DNA of 64,000 nucleotides from Crotophaga sulcirostris (GCA_013397455.1 VYZB01000534.1:63234-127233); one strand, 5' to 3'; shown: positions 12,967 to 24,934, counted from the first letter of the stretch. Numbers and translations: made by a program. Notes: generated by a model from the sequence alone, not told the origin.

Positions 12967-13540
12967 GAAGTTCCTGGGTTGCGCTCCCTTCAATCTTGTC
13001 AGCTGTAAAATGGGTCTCTTTTTAACCTATAATGGATCAGTGAGATTAAAGGTGAAGTCATGAATTAGTAGCAGTGACAGCCCAGCACGATGGCCCCGGC
13101 AGCAGGGGGTCTCCCTTTGTGCTCGTCCACTCTGACCCCCCGTGCCACTCTCCGCCTGTGGGAACCGGACAAGAAGAATGTCGGGGTGGGGCCGGGGGCC
13201 GCCAGCCCCAGCCCCTGCGCCCTGCCAGCGTCCCCAACACATTCTTTCCCTGGAAATATTCTGACATCACCCCGTCATACCTCCTCGCTGGCTCCTTCGT
13301 TAACTCCTTTATGCCTTGCCGGCGGCGGACAATGGGTCCTGCTGCAGGGCGGAGGAGGAGGGGAGGGGGGCATCTTTCCCAAGACAGCATTTTCAGAGGC
13401 TGTGGACTTCAAGCAAGTGCAGTTTTGGATACTGGAAGGTGGGTGGGTTTTCTAGGAGCTGGGCTCTGTGGCTTGAGGTGCTACTGCTAGCTGCAATAAA
13501 GAAGCGGAGCGCTTCCGGTGGGGCACAAAGATTTGGGGTT
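12958..13540. promoter_or_regulatory. CpG-rich patch, candidate promoter or first exon
   Basis: This is the most GC- and CpG-rich stretch in the window, with roughly two dozen CpGs by eye in under 600 bases, while flanks are CpG-poor. It holds GC-box-like G-rich runs (around 13188-13200 and 13340-13370) and an ATF/CREB-like word TGACATCA at 13262-13269, close to the consensus TGACGTCA. A good donor-like site, CTGGAAG|GTGGGT, lies near 13440. Frames opening at ATG 13090 or in the overlapping frame at 13074 are open largely because of GC content and have no recognisable domain. A promoter for an unseen gene or lncRNA, in either direction, is inference. The left edge is cut by the assembly gap. 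Confidence 0.4.
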
Positions 13541-13544
13541 TTAG

Positions 13545-16500
13545 ACCTGAGTTTCTAAACAGAAACAAAGAACGGCCCTGCCACAAACACAAGTCGTTGG
13601 ACATCAGCGTTTTGTCCCAGGAAATACGTCAAAACTGCCCATTAGAACCATTGCAAATGGTTGATGCATTTCCAGTCTCCTCCGTGAAAGACTGCAGTGA
13701 AGCAACATTAGAGAGAAACACAGATAACTGGAGCTTCCTTTTGAGAATTCCTCTTTTGGGGAATACCTGAGAGCAGAGGGAAAGCAACAGAGCTGTGTCT
13801 TTCTGCAAATACGAGACAGGCTGCTCTTCTATTCATTTTCCCTGGATTTTTTTCTGTGCTTACTGAAGTCTAAATGCAGTGTTGCCTTGATTCTATTCTC
13901 TAGGATAAGCTGCTAGACTTTTCATAGTCCTTCCCAATTAATGCACTAATCAATTACTTAAATATAACAGGATTCCTTACCCTGGCCAATCTATCTTGTT
14001 GGTGAAGAAAGTTTCACATTTCCTAACATGCATTCCTGAGGTTTTTAAAGCAATCCTATTGCCCCTTCCATCAGAACTCTCCCAGCTCATCACTTCTCTG
14101 GGGGATATAACATGTGCGGGACCTAGATGGAAAGGGTGATCCTAGAAAACTTATAGAAGAACATTCCTAGAAAACCTTAGAAGGATCACTAGAAACAATA
14201 TCACTGGATGTGGGGACGTTTCATTCCTGTGATACCATAAAGTCTGGTGAGAATTCACTGTCTACGTGCCTTGAAGTTCTCCGCGGGAGGGTCCTCAACA
14301 TACCCTGGCAAAGTCAGGTGGGATTTAGGCCCCTGAAACAGCACAAAGTCATTTTAAGATGCTTAAATTCAAAATTTTAATTCCTGCTTAGAAGCTCTCT
14401 AGCCCTGGGGAAAGATTAGTGTTTGCAGCACTCTCCCATCTTGCTCTAAAAGATGCTAGGCCACTTGCCTTTCTGCCCCAGGTGGAGTAGTTTGACAAAT
14501 GAGTTCTCCTTGAACCTACTTTGCAAATACTCCTGGAATGCACATGAAGGAAGTCTTGATCCAGTCTTGCAGCAGTGGGCAGAAGAAGTAAAGTCTGTGC
14601 TACAGCCAGCTTTGTTATCTTATATTGTCCCATTTTGTTTTTTCTACATCTCAACAGCCAATGAGCCCACTAAGGACGTGGGGAGACTTCCCATAATACT
14701 AACACAGAGAAATTAATGAATGGTCCAGACAAATACAGGGAACAGACTGGACGGACTCCACGAGCCTCTTCGTCTCTTGAGTGGTGTTGTTTTGCACACC
14801 CTACACGTGACTGAAAAGCTTACTCCACCCTGACACCACCCTGTTTAGCCCTAGCCCACTGAAGCCCACACCATGGGATGCGTGTCTATGTGGTGGCTGC
14901 CAAGGGAAAGCAGCAGCTCAGGGGGTTTCAGGAGAAGCAGCCCTGTCTCAGGCCACGAGCAGCAGTGGGCACTGGCTGAAAGCAGTCGGCGAGATGTGCA
15001 GATGGCACGTTCTGAAACAGGTTTCTGAGTAGATGATCTGACAGCATTTCCACACCAGTTCACGTCGGCTGTGTGATATCCAGTTATGCTTTCTGCAGGT
15101 CTGCTGGACCTTTTTCCCAGAACAGGCTCCATCCCCCCTGGCATCTATGAGGCTGCAATCCATAACGCTACATTTTGAAGACAAAGAGGGAAATGCATTG
15201 AATTTGTACCTAACCGGCAAGGGAAGACTGCAGGATGCACATTGCAAAGTGTCGCTTAGCAACATGGCACGTGAGTAGTACACCAGGGCACAGTGAATCC
15301 TTGACCAAATGGGATGCTTACAAGTTGCCCCTTCCATGTAATGCCTTCCAAACCCAGGCCATTTGGGGAGAAGAGTTTGAACCGAATCCAGTAAAGGGCT
15401 TAGCAGAGTGAATAAGTTGTCTGTCTGGTGTGTAAGATGTTCTCTTATGCACCAGGTAGATTGGGATCTCTGCAAAATGCAGCATCATTATGTGTCCAGT
15501 ATCCATGGTGCTCTTCTATTTCCCCAGGAGATGGGGGATTTAGGTGCAATCTCTCCTCTGTCTGAGAGAAATCAAACTCATGTCTCTCTCTTCCTAACGG
15601 GGAACTCAAGCTCTATAAAGTTGTATGTCCTCAGCAAGAAAAGTAGGGACAAGGCTGATTTTACCTCTCAGACCTTTCTCTGAAACATGAGTAGATCCCA
15701 GGCTTCCCCACTCAGCCCCTCTGCTACATGGTGATGTTCCTTCTCTCTGGCATCCAAGGGAAGAGAGTGCTTGGATGCCCAATGGCAAGGCTCCAGCACA
15801 CCCTAGGAACAGGAGAATGTCTTCCCAGAAAGAGAAGAGACCTAAACCTCCTAAATCCTGGGCAAATGCACCAGACAGTAGGCATCTATAAAGGATTATA
15901 TAAAACACTGTAATGTAAGATATTTAGTTTTTTGGAAGAGGTGTTTTAGCCTCCCATGATGCAAGGGGTGAGCGTGTGTGTGCACACAGGCAGGCAGGAC
16001 TGACCCCCTTAATGGTCAGGGGAAGATCCCTTGGGGAGCACCTCACCCAAATCCTTCATCTCTCCCTGCTGGCTGTGGCAGGGAGTGTGGGCTGTTTCAC
16101 AGTCTTCCATACACTGCAGAGGGACATAAAGTCACAAGGCTCAGGACTCTCCTGCAAGGACGATTTGGGGGTGGAAAGGAGTTTCCCATAGCTTTTGTTT
16201 CTTCCCTTAGAGACTTCAAAGAGCTTTCCTGGAATTTTGTCCTCTCCTCACCCAAACACAAAGTCGAAGAATGGCATTAAAGTTGTTACTGCAATTTGTG
16301 ATTTCATTAGGCATATGCTATTTCTCCTTAAAGTCTGGGCTCTTGGGTTCAGATGGCTCAGTGGGACTCTCAGCATTAAGGAAACAAGAAATGTAGTGCC
16401 CTCAGGATCTGGAGAACAGCTTGGAGACAACCACTTTTCTAACATTAATATAAGATGTCAAACAATGTTTAATAAGTCAATGTCAAAAAGTATTTGAAAG

Positions 16501-17045
16501 TACTGTTGGTTAAAAAGCATTATAAAAAGCTTTTTGTTTTGTTTTGAGATATTTAGATTCCATGTCAGGTTTTGTGGCCATTGACTCACATATGCTGAAT
16601 GGTAGAACTTGGGAATCCTTTGATTTCACCAGCTCCATTTCTACATGAAACTCCTGGAGGGCTACAGCCTCCCTCATTGGTGTCAAACCTACGAGAGAGC
16701 GTGGGCTGGGACTGGCATGGTGGCTTGGTTCTCTCTTGTGCCTCCTGCCTTCCGCCCCTGACTCTTTGGAGAGCTGGTGGTGGGGCTCCTTGCACGGGCC
16801 AGCACAGCAAGCAAGGCACAGATCCTTTTCCCCATCCCTGCTCTGCTCTCACTGGAGACCACAGCTGCGAGCATGCCAAGAAGACCATCCTGCTTCTTTG
16901 CTTGAACCTGAGCAGTTTATAGCAGCAGGTGAATGTGAGGACAGAGAGTTCTTGCTGAGCACTACCTGGAAAACAAGAGCATTCTCCCTCTCATGTCATC
17001 TTCTCTGCTCCTGACCATGCAACCCAGCAGCAGCTCCTGCACATG
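13545..17045. other. Unique noncoding DNA, no gene seen
   Basis: About 3.5 kb with no supportable gene. A 175-codon minus-strand open frame at 14948-15475 has no domain character, and one ORF of that length is about what chance predicts in this window. A small inverted repeat GTGATCCT / AGGATCAC (14136-14143 and 14182-14189) is noted. Confidence 0.55.
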
Positions 17046-17049
17046 CATG

Positions 17050-17138
17050 ACTTGATCTACGTGAATCTGCTTTAGCAGGGGGATAGGACCAGGTGTTCTC
17101 CAGAGGTCCCTTCCAATGCTTATAGTTCTGTGATTCTG
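17050..17138 (+). mobile_element. CR1 LINE 3' tail fragment
   Basis: The text 'gaatctgctttagcagggggatagga' followed by 'cagaggtcccttccaa' and 'tagttctgtgattctg' matches the well-known end of avian CR1 3' UTRs (ctgctttagcaggggggttgga... gaggtcccttccaacc... ttctgtgattctgtga). Only about 90 bases remain. This is a heavily 5'-truncated insertion, as is usual for CR1. Confidence 0.85.
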
Positions 17139-17139
17139 A

Positions 17140-18055
17140 CAACTGTCCCAGGCTCCCTAGCCGGTAGTTACTGTTTTGTGTCCTTTCCTGCCAGCACTGG
17201 GGCGAGCTGTGCTGCATGCTGGGAGGCAGGTGGCAGGGTTGGTGCTTCTCCGTCTTCTCTGCAGGTTATCACTTCCTTCTGCTGCTCAAGGAGAAGGTGC
17301 ACATGTGTGGACGTTTATGTACACACGCTTGTGCCTCTGTGTGTGTACATGGGCAGATTCTGTAACATTGCTTCTCCTCCTCTGCACAGAAGGGATCAGG
17401 ATATGGGAGGGCATCATTTAGTCCTTCCCTTATACACCAACATGGGAGGGAGGGGAGCATTACCTGTGCTGGACGTGGGACTGACACAGACTATGTTAAT
17501 CTCTATTTTTTCCATTCCCTGTTCCCTGGAAAAAAAGGGAAGGTAAAATCAATCCTGAACAACTCTGTGGTGTATCCTGCCTTCAACAGAGCCTATGACA
17601 AAGCCACAGTTTAACAGGAGCCCTTTAGTGAGTCACTCAAGTAGTTTTCTTCTGTAGGAAAGGTATGATTAAGAGTAATCTAAAATAATCAATGCTTTTC
17701 CAGTATTCCACTATCAGTCCAGTCCTTGATATTCGAGAAGAATCTAGCTCTGAAAAAAAACTATTTGACAAAAACATTGCAAGTCAAATTTTTAATTATT
17801 TTGTGGATGCCCATTTCTCACACTGCTCACTTAGAAAACAACACAATGAACTGTTTCATTCTCCACTACTAGAAACTGAGAAAATGCTGAAGATACATTG
17901 AAACATCAAGCTTTCAGATGACTGCAACTTCTCTCAAATACTCTTAAAGACAACCAAAAATGTCTCCATTATAAATACAAAAACATTTTGTGACCGGTTC
18001 TCTCCTAGGAAGGTTTATTATAGTTCTAAAGTCAATTTCAGCTCTGTTTTTTTCG
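17140..18055. other. Unique noncoding DNA, no gene seen
   Basis: No recognisable coding exon, RNA gene or further transposon. Open frames here have no domain character. Confidence 0.5.
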
Positions 18056-18059
18056 GATA

Positions 18060-18620
18060 TCTACTAAATGGTATTGTGAGAAAAATATAAAGAATTTTTA
18101 TTTCCATTAGATTTTTATTTTAATCACCTAAAAATCATTCTTATGGAAATGAGAAAGACAAAAAGAATCCCCAGGGACTGAGAAACTTCACTGATTTGCA
18201 TCATTAACACTGAAAAGAACTTGCCTGGAAATGGCCCCTTCACGTTTTCTTTTATTTACATTTCCAGACAAAAATAAAATTAATTTCAACAAGAAAGTTT
18301 CTTCTAGATCCATATCCCATTTTGATTAGTCTAGCTATTAAAACATGAGTGTAGCTTGCTGTGCTTTAATGGACCAATTTACTCTTTGTTATACTGGAAA
18401 TGTTTTCTTTTTTTTTTGGGTTTTGGTTTGTTTTTTTTTTTTTGCTTTTACCCCATTTGTAAAGGGTTTGCAACACAGGGACTCTCAGTGATCAGTGATT
18501 GTATTAGCATTCATAATTAACACCAGTAATTGTTAAGACACTTTTTGAACAATTACCATTTGTGGCACAGAATGAGAGAAAAGTGAAGTTCATTTAACTA
18601 AACTCTGCACTTTTCATTTA
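18060..18620. promoter_or_regulatory. Candidate conserved noncoding element, POU/homeodomain-site rich
   Basis: A perfect octamer ATTTGCAT sits at 18194-18201 next to a CATTAA word. A cluster of AT-rich homeodomain-like words (ATAATTAA, GTAATTG, CAATTAC) lies at 18511-18556. GTAATTGTT (18526-18534) and AACAATTAC (18548-18556) form a perfect 9-bp inverted repeat with a 13-bp spacer. A T/G-rich low-complexity tract interrupts the block at 18402-18447. The motif density is seen directly; enhancer function is inference. Confidence 0.3.
18402..18447. repeat. T-rich low-complexity tract
   Basis: Runs of T are interrupted by GGG and GG (TTTTTTTGGG, TTTTGGTTTG, then 13 T). Simple low-complexity sequence with no transposon body attached. 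Confidence 0.8.
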
Positions 18621-18624
18621 ACAA

Positions 18625-21600
18625 GCCTGTCCAAGCATAAGCAAAAATGAAAAAACAGAGAACACTAAATATATATTTAAACGCAGCTAAATTTCTATGA
18701 CAAAGTAGTACTTTCAAGGCTCAAATCAAAATTTTAAACAGTTTACCTTCTTTGTGTCTTCTAAAGAGTTTTATGTAACAAACTTTCAGTGTCATCACTA
18801 ATAGCAGCTCACGCCAAGGATTACTTTCTTAAAACTGCTACTCAAGCCTTGTGATTTGCAATACACTTCTTATTACAGGATACATTATGCAGAAACCCTC
18901 TGCTATGTGATGGGACATGGCAACCCTGCTGTGAGAATGCCTATCAGCGCTTCTTTTAAGGCCCTTTCTCAATTGTCAGCAAAGTATTTTTTAAGGTTAA
19001 AAGGTGTAAAATTATTCTGAAATGCTTTTCTGACCTGTCGCCTATCACTGCAAAAAGCTGCAGTTCATTTTTTTTCTAAAATTGTATTTTTTAAATGTGA
19101 TAATATTATAAGAATAAAGCTAGTAAGAGAGAGAAATATAGTTTTCTATGCTTTTCATGATTTTTAAAATTTTTTTTTCAGTACTGATGTGCATTGAGAT
19201 TGTAGGTCCCTTTTTATTTCTGATTTTCTTCATTATGAATCTTCCTTTCCTATGAGGCAGTTACAATGTACAATTAACGAGAAACCAGTAGTTTAAAAAA
19301 AAAAAATCGTTTCATTTATATTTTTGTGGATTGTCCAAATGAATTCCTGAATCATATTCTCTAATGTACAAGTCAAATGCAGTAGGGTCATGAAACATAA
19401 TCTCATTATACTGGTGCATAAAGCTCACAAGATCTGTCGTTCTTCAAGTGCTACCTGTACTTTGATTGAAACAACATCGAATATCAGCAGGAAAACCAGA
19501 AGGCAGCTTGTATTCTTCAGACTGGTGGCTGGTTTTATGGTTTCGCAAGCTTCTTAAATCTAGATTTTCCAGATTACATACTTGAGTCAAGGTCAATGAT
19601 CCTATAGTTTTAAATCCTGTGCAGAAGAGGTTACCATCTCCCATTCTCTGTAGCTTAGGATTTCCAAGGGCAACTAACTGTTTATATGCTGGTAAAATGC
19701 TGGAAGGTATCTGAAACCACCTTACACTAAGTTTCACAGGCTCTTCATTGTGTTGCACCCAGGTACCTACGAGGATTTGTGTCAATCCTCTCCAACATGC
19801 ACTCACCTACTTTTCCTGGCACCCCACCTATCAGTCAGGGTCTTCGGCAAGATTTTGTTCCTTCAGCCTTCAATGCTGTCAGTGATGAGAAGCAGAGCTT
19901 TCCACCCTCAGGCGTGCAAGTTGAGCAACTACTGAGTACTTTGCTGACAATAGCAAAAGAGAGATCACACATTTCGCTTTACATTGAATTTGTCATGTCC
20001 TCTTTATTAACTAATGGCATCTAATCAGCATAAAATCTCATCTTAACCTGCTTGTTACAACCTTGATGACCAAACAGGAGAGGGTTGCCGTTCATGCACA
20101 CACAGACAACTGGACCATGTGGTTTTGGCATAGCCAAATGTAGACTGGGAGGAGTGCTCTGCTCCCCAGTGAGCATCTTCAGGGACTCTGTACTTCACTA
20201 GGCATGGCCTGGCCTAACATTCCTTAGAACCCTTTTCCCCTGGGTCCTGTGCAGGATAGGAGCGTGGCTTAGCTTCACCCAGCTCCTAGGTAGCAGAAGC
20301 AAGTGTTCAGGCCCTGAACATGAGGACAGAAAGTGAGTCTTCACAGCATGGTATAAAGTACAAAGTAGGGGACCATACATGCCATGGTCCAAGAATGATG
20401 ACCAGCCAGCCAGCAGTGACTCTCCAGCACCAAGAGAGGCTTGTAACCTTAAGCACACATGGTCTTAACCTCCCAATCCATGGATGGCTATTTTCAGTTA
20501 CGCAAGATAAAGTGATTCTTTCACACAACAGACCAGCAGATTTCTGACAGTATTCCCAAGGATTTTAATCTCTGCGTTTAAAAGTTGCCAACAAATACAA
20601 AGTGTGAGCAAAGTCATTGTTGCTTAGAACAAATCACAAGAATCTTTATAGTAGGCAATTCTAGATGAGATTGTTACAGATGTCACAGGATGACCTTTTA
20701 AGTTAGACCCTAAAAAATACAGTTACTGTTTTTTTAAAATGCGTGTGTGTATATATATACATGAAGTAAAAGAAAATGAGCTATCAAATTGAACTGTGTG
20801 TCTTTACTCCCTGTCAGTCTTCCTGCAACTATTCTGAATACTCAACAGCCTTCTTTTATTCATCTTCTTCAAATCTCATTTCTACCACAAGGAGAAATTC
20901 AAGGAACTTTCAAAATGAACCCATCTTTGACTCTCTCTAGACTCTGTCCTTGAAGAACGCCATTTCACGTTCATCTTCTGCATTTTTCGGAACATTCAGA
21001 ATCCCAAGCACATGCTAGGTGTGAAGAAATCAGTTTACCACATGGCCATATAAACTAACTCTCTTAAGTCTTGGCCCTGCAAAAGTTTATTCATGGGTTT
21101 AACTGTAAGTATGTGAGTAATCCCTTGCTTATACACTTGAGTGTATACTTAAATGCATATGTAAGGTCTGTGTATAGTTATTGTCCTAGCTTAATTTCAC
21201 AATACAGAGTTTACAAAGTCACTTAGAAAGTGACTAAGAAGAAAAGAAAAAGGAATAGTCAACATGATACTAGCCAGTTCTCTGGGACTATACTAAGACA
21301 TTTTTTTAAATCATCTATCTTGGATATGGTAGCATTAATCCATTTAAGCATTTACAAGTCACCTGCCTAGATCTAAAATTATAATTCCTTTATCATCTTG
21401 AAAAGAAATGTGCATATCCAGAGGCGTTTCATCTCACATTAACGTAACTATCTTAGATTGTGATCTTCTACCCCTGGTGTGAAGAAACAATTCACAGACC
21501 TACAAGTCTAGGGTTGGGGAAACAGTTACAAGGAGCTACTAGTATTCTTCTGAAGTTCCACATTCAATTCCTTCTGCACCCAAACTCCAGCTGTGGCCTC

Positions 21601-22380
21601 TGGATAAGTGAGGAATAAAAGGCAAGGTTATTTTTTTGAAGTAATGTTAACACTGTCTTTATACCGCTTTCCACTTAATCATTTCCATGAAGCCATTGCA
21701 AAGGAGACAGAGAATAAGAAACCTAGAAGGAGCAATCTTCAGGACACTGAGGATTATGTTTTTACAATATTTCAGATACACTACGCAAATATCTGGAAAA
21801 CAAGATCCCTACATAAAACAGGGACCATCTTGAAAATTCTTCTTTTCAAAGTACCCATTGAAGCTGATGGTTGTTTTTTCTAGGAAATCCGGATCATAGG
21901 CACCTGTGGGAAGCAGTGCTTCACACTACGGGAAGATTAGGAGGATCCGTGTTCTCCCATAAGACACAGAATACGACTATGGCCTTAATTGCAATGCCAC
22001 AGGATATGGCATTTAATTATAATCAGCTAATATCAAAGTTGTATTTTGGCCCGTAAATCAGGGTTGTGACCTCATCATGTAACAGACAGCTCATAGTCCC
22101 AAAGCAGCAGCATGAGGGCAAGATTGTTCTTCACAGGTGCAGCTGCAGCCCATAAACAGTTTCTGTTAGGTTCCTTCATGGATGCTCATGCATACCTGCC
22201 AGGGAGCACTGCCTTCCTGTCCCAGCATCTGCCAAGGACGCTGGGGGAATTTTTCAGGTTAAGCAAGACCATTTGCTTGCACAACTTTCACTGTTTGCTG
22301 CGCACAGTCTAACTGGGGTATTGAGTACTTGAGCTCTGTCTTGCCTTGGCGTGGCAATGAAGAGACAGAGGTTCCAGTTA
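18625..22380. other. Unique noncoding DNA, no firm gene
   Basis: AT-rich sequence to about 19.4 kb, then mixed composition. A minus-strand reading frame at 19312-19806 is open for about 165 codons apart from one TGA at 19444-19446. I could not recognise a protein in it and chance explains it adequately. Near 20741-20760 there is a short alternating GT/AT run. Confidence 0.5.
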
Positions 22381-22384
22381 TATG

Positions 22385-22690
22385 GGAAGGGACAACTCTC
22401 TGTTGGACAAGTCTCTGCTGGACAGCTTCTCACAGGGACAACTGTTCATGGGGAAAACTCTCCAAGGGGACAACTCTATGCAGGGCCAACTCTCCATGGG
22501 GCCAACTCTCCGTGGGAAAAATTTTCTGCTGGGAGCCATTGAGTTAGGGTTAGGGTAAGGCTTAGTGTGAGTCTTAGGGTTAGGGTTAGTGGTGATGCAT
22601 GTAGATTTTTCCCTGTGTAGATTTATCCCCACAGAGAGTGGTATCTGCAGAGACTTGTCCCACAGAGAGTTGGCTGCGGAGGATTGTCCT
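22385..22690. repeat. Inverted minisatellite arms around a telomeric-repeat core
   Basis: Left arm, 22390-22532: about nine degenerate tandem units of 15-17 bp with a consensus close to GGACAACTCTCCATGG. Examples are GGACAACTCTCTGTT, GGAAAACTCTCCAAGG and GGCCAACTCTCCGTGG. Core, 22544-22591: TTAGGGTTAGGG, a degenerate stretch, then TTAGGGTTAGGGTTAGTG. Right arm, about 22603-22689: about five units in the opposite orientation, for example TGCAGAGACTTGTCCC and GCGGAGGATTGTCC, which are close to the reverse complement of the left unit. The whole block is therefore an imperfect fold-back of roughly 300 bp. I recognise no family. No flanking target-site duplication is evident by eye. Open frames across it are by-products of the repeat. 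Confidence 0.75.
22544..22591 (+). repeat. Short interstitial telomeric repeat (TTAGGG)
   Basis: There are four perfect TTAGGG units (22544-22549, 22550-22555, 22574-22579, 22580-22585) plus TTAGTG at 22586-22591, separated by a degenerate TAAGG/TTAGTG/GAGTC stretch. All units run in the same direction on the plus strand. A simple head-to-head telomere fusion would give TTAGGG meeting CCCTAA, so it is not supported. Confidence 0.9.
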
Positions 22691-22694
22691 AGAC

Positions 22695-24865
22695 CCTAGA
22701 TACTTGTTTCAGTATCTTTTTCCAAAGAAGGATTTCGGTAGGGAAGAAATGTGACATGTCTCTAAGCATCAGAAGGGGCAGGCAGGTTTGAGGAAAAGCA
22801 AGTCAGTCACATTCATTAGCAATGTGTCCAAGATGGATATACGCAACTATTGTTTTTTAATTTAGAGGTGCAAATTAAATAAATGGCCAAATGACACAAG
22901 AAATGAACAAGTCCTTTTTAATATCCAAACAATGAATTTCAGGAGTTAAAACATAGTGAGAATACTACAAAAATATCCATTTTTTAAATTGTTGAGATTT
23001 CATAATCTAAAATATCTCACTTTCACTTAATAAAATAGTTTTCAACCCAGTATTTCTTATTAATATACACTTAGTATGGATATATTGTTTTCACTTCTTG
23101 CATAAGACAGTAGATTTTTCTAAGTAGTATACAATATGAAATAAATACCTCACTTTTCTGTGCCTTTTTTTCCTTTTATTCCTCTGGTTTTCCTTTTTCA
23201 AGGATTTTCATACTTACCAAGACTCCCATATTACTAGAAATGTAATCCGTTTTTTGGTGTACTGCACTAGAGAGTCATTCAAACTAAAAAAGCAGCAACT
23301 TTGTCATCATTTTGTTCCAAAAAACTTAAACTAAAGCAGAGGGTAAAGGGAAACAAATGTTTTAACTTGCTTTTAAAACCTCAGTGGGTTTCTGTATGCA
23401 TACATATTCATGCAGGACATATAGATATACATATAAAATACAAAGAAATCAGATGAGGTAATAGCACCCCCTTCTGAGAGTTAGGACCAAAGCTTATGCC
23501 CTTGCTTTAAAGTAAATCAGGACACTTTTCATCATGGTGCTGCAGCTTTTTGACATGCAGTTGCTGCTTCATCTTTTGTCCTGCTGCACTGAACTATAGA
23601 GATGTACATACTGTTTACTTGGCATGTATCTACTCCTCCTTGTGTCACTGAGGAACTATTTGGTTACGAGGTAGCAATTGGAATTTGGAGTTAGGAAGAC
23701 CATGAAAAATTATTTTCTTCAGCTCACCTGTTCCATTATTCCATATATTAAATAGTCCTTGAACTGGTTGTTTCAGATGCAAGAGGGAGTTGGCTTCAAA
23801 TTTTGCAGTCTGAGGGCTGCTGGAGGAAAGTGTGAAGGGCTGATGTAGCTCAGCAGAAATATTGGTCCATTCTTCAATGGCTCAGTTTTCCTGGGGGTAG
23901 AAATTCACCTCTTTTGAAATGGGTGCAGCCTTCTCTTCTGCATCCCCTCTGTCTCCTCTACTCTGCAGTTAGAGTAGGAAAGGTCCAAAACTTCATCTCC
24001 CTCTTGCAGCTGCAAGGGCTCAAAAAGTACTGTCTGCAACACCTAATGAGATTATACCCAGAGCCATTCCAGTATCACAGGAGTTACTTTTAAGATCTTT
24101 ATGATCCTCCCTTGCCCTGTAAATGCACCAGTAAACATTGGCTGGGTTCCTCCTTTAGCTTGCCAAAAAGGTTGACTTACCTACCAAAAGAAGTGCCTTT
24201 TCCACACTCTAAGAGAAAAAACAGACCAAGATGATTTCCTGCCTCATCCATCTTTTCCCAATAGCAAATCTTCAAGAGCAGAGCTCTTATAACCCAGCAA
24301 AGGGTAGTCCTGTGAATGGCTCTATTCCACCAGACAAGGCTTTCATGATGTTGAACCATCTGAGCAGCCCACAGCTCACCAGCCCAAAGCCAAAATAAAT
24401 CATACCCAATAACAGTAACTACACCACAAAATCCTCGGAGAGTAGATGAGAAATAAAGTCAGGGTCAAGAGTCAATAGGAGAATATAACAGTGCTTCTCA
24501 AATTGCCACTTCTCATTGAAAACTGATTTGTGATATTTCTCAGCACATACTCGGGATAAATAGTTCAGATAGATGTTGTTGCAAAAAAATTCTGTATAAC
24601 CTGTAACAAAGCAGCTAAGGAAAAAACAGAACAGTATTTACTCTTTTTCGAGCTCCACAAAAGAAGTATTTGATGAAAGGTGTTAGACTCTAAGGAAAAT
24701 AGTAAAGAAAGTCTGCAACTTAAAGCACTGAAATCCACATGACACTGAGCTATGTATAATTTACCATGACAAATCAGTGCTCTAGCAGAAAGAGTCACAG
24801 CATGTGAAGAAAAAAATTAGCACAAGCTGAAGATAAGATAGACACCATTTTCTACTTGCACTGTC
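22695..24865. other. Unique noncoding DNA, no gene seen
   Basis: AT-rich sequence without a recognisable gene, RNA or transposon. Confidence 0.55.
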
Positions 24866-24866
24866 A

Positions 24867-24930
24867 GAAAAAAAAACCAAAACCAAACAAAAAAAAACCA
24901 AAAAAACCAAACAAAAAAACAACTAAAAAT
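24867..24930. repeat. A-rich (CAAA/CCAAA) low-complexity tract
   Basis: Runs of A are broken by CC and C (AAAACCAAAACC, CAAACAAAAAAA). Read on the minus strand it is a T/GG tract similar in style to the one at 18402-18447. There is no LINE or SINE body upstream, so it is called only as low complexity. Confidence 0.8.
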
Positions 24931-24934
24931 TAAG

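Noticed and set aside
13000..13022. MIR SINE 3' end ('agctgtaaaatggg')
   Set aside because: Only about 14 bases resemble MIR and no core or B box precedes it.
13074..13490. Overlapping open frames in the CpG-rich patch as coding exons
   Set aside because: GC-rich DNA has few stops in several frames at once, and both strands are open here. Promoter or noncoding exon is at least as likely.
14948..15475. 175-codon minus-strand open frame
   Set aside because: No domain, no splice-like framing that stands out, and composition typical of a chance frame. ORFs of this length are expected about once in this window.
22544..22591. Ancient head-to-head telomere fusion
   Set aside because: The TTAGGG units on both sides of the degenerate centre run in the same direction. 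A simple fusion would switch to CCCTAA.
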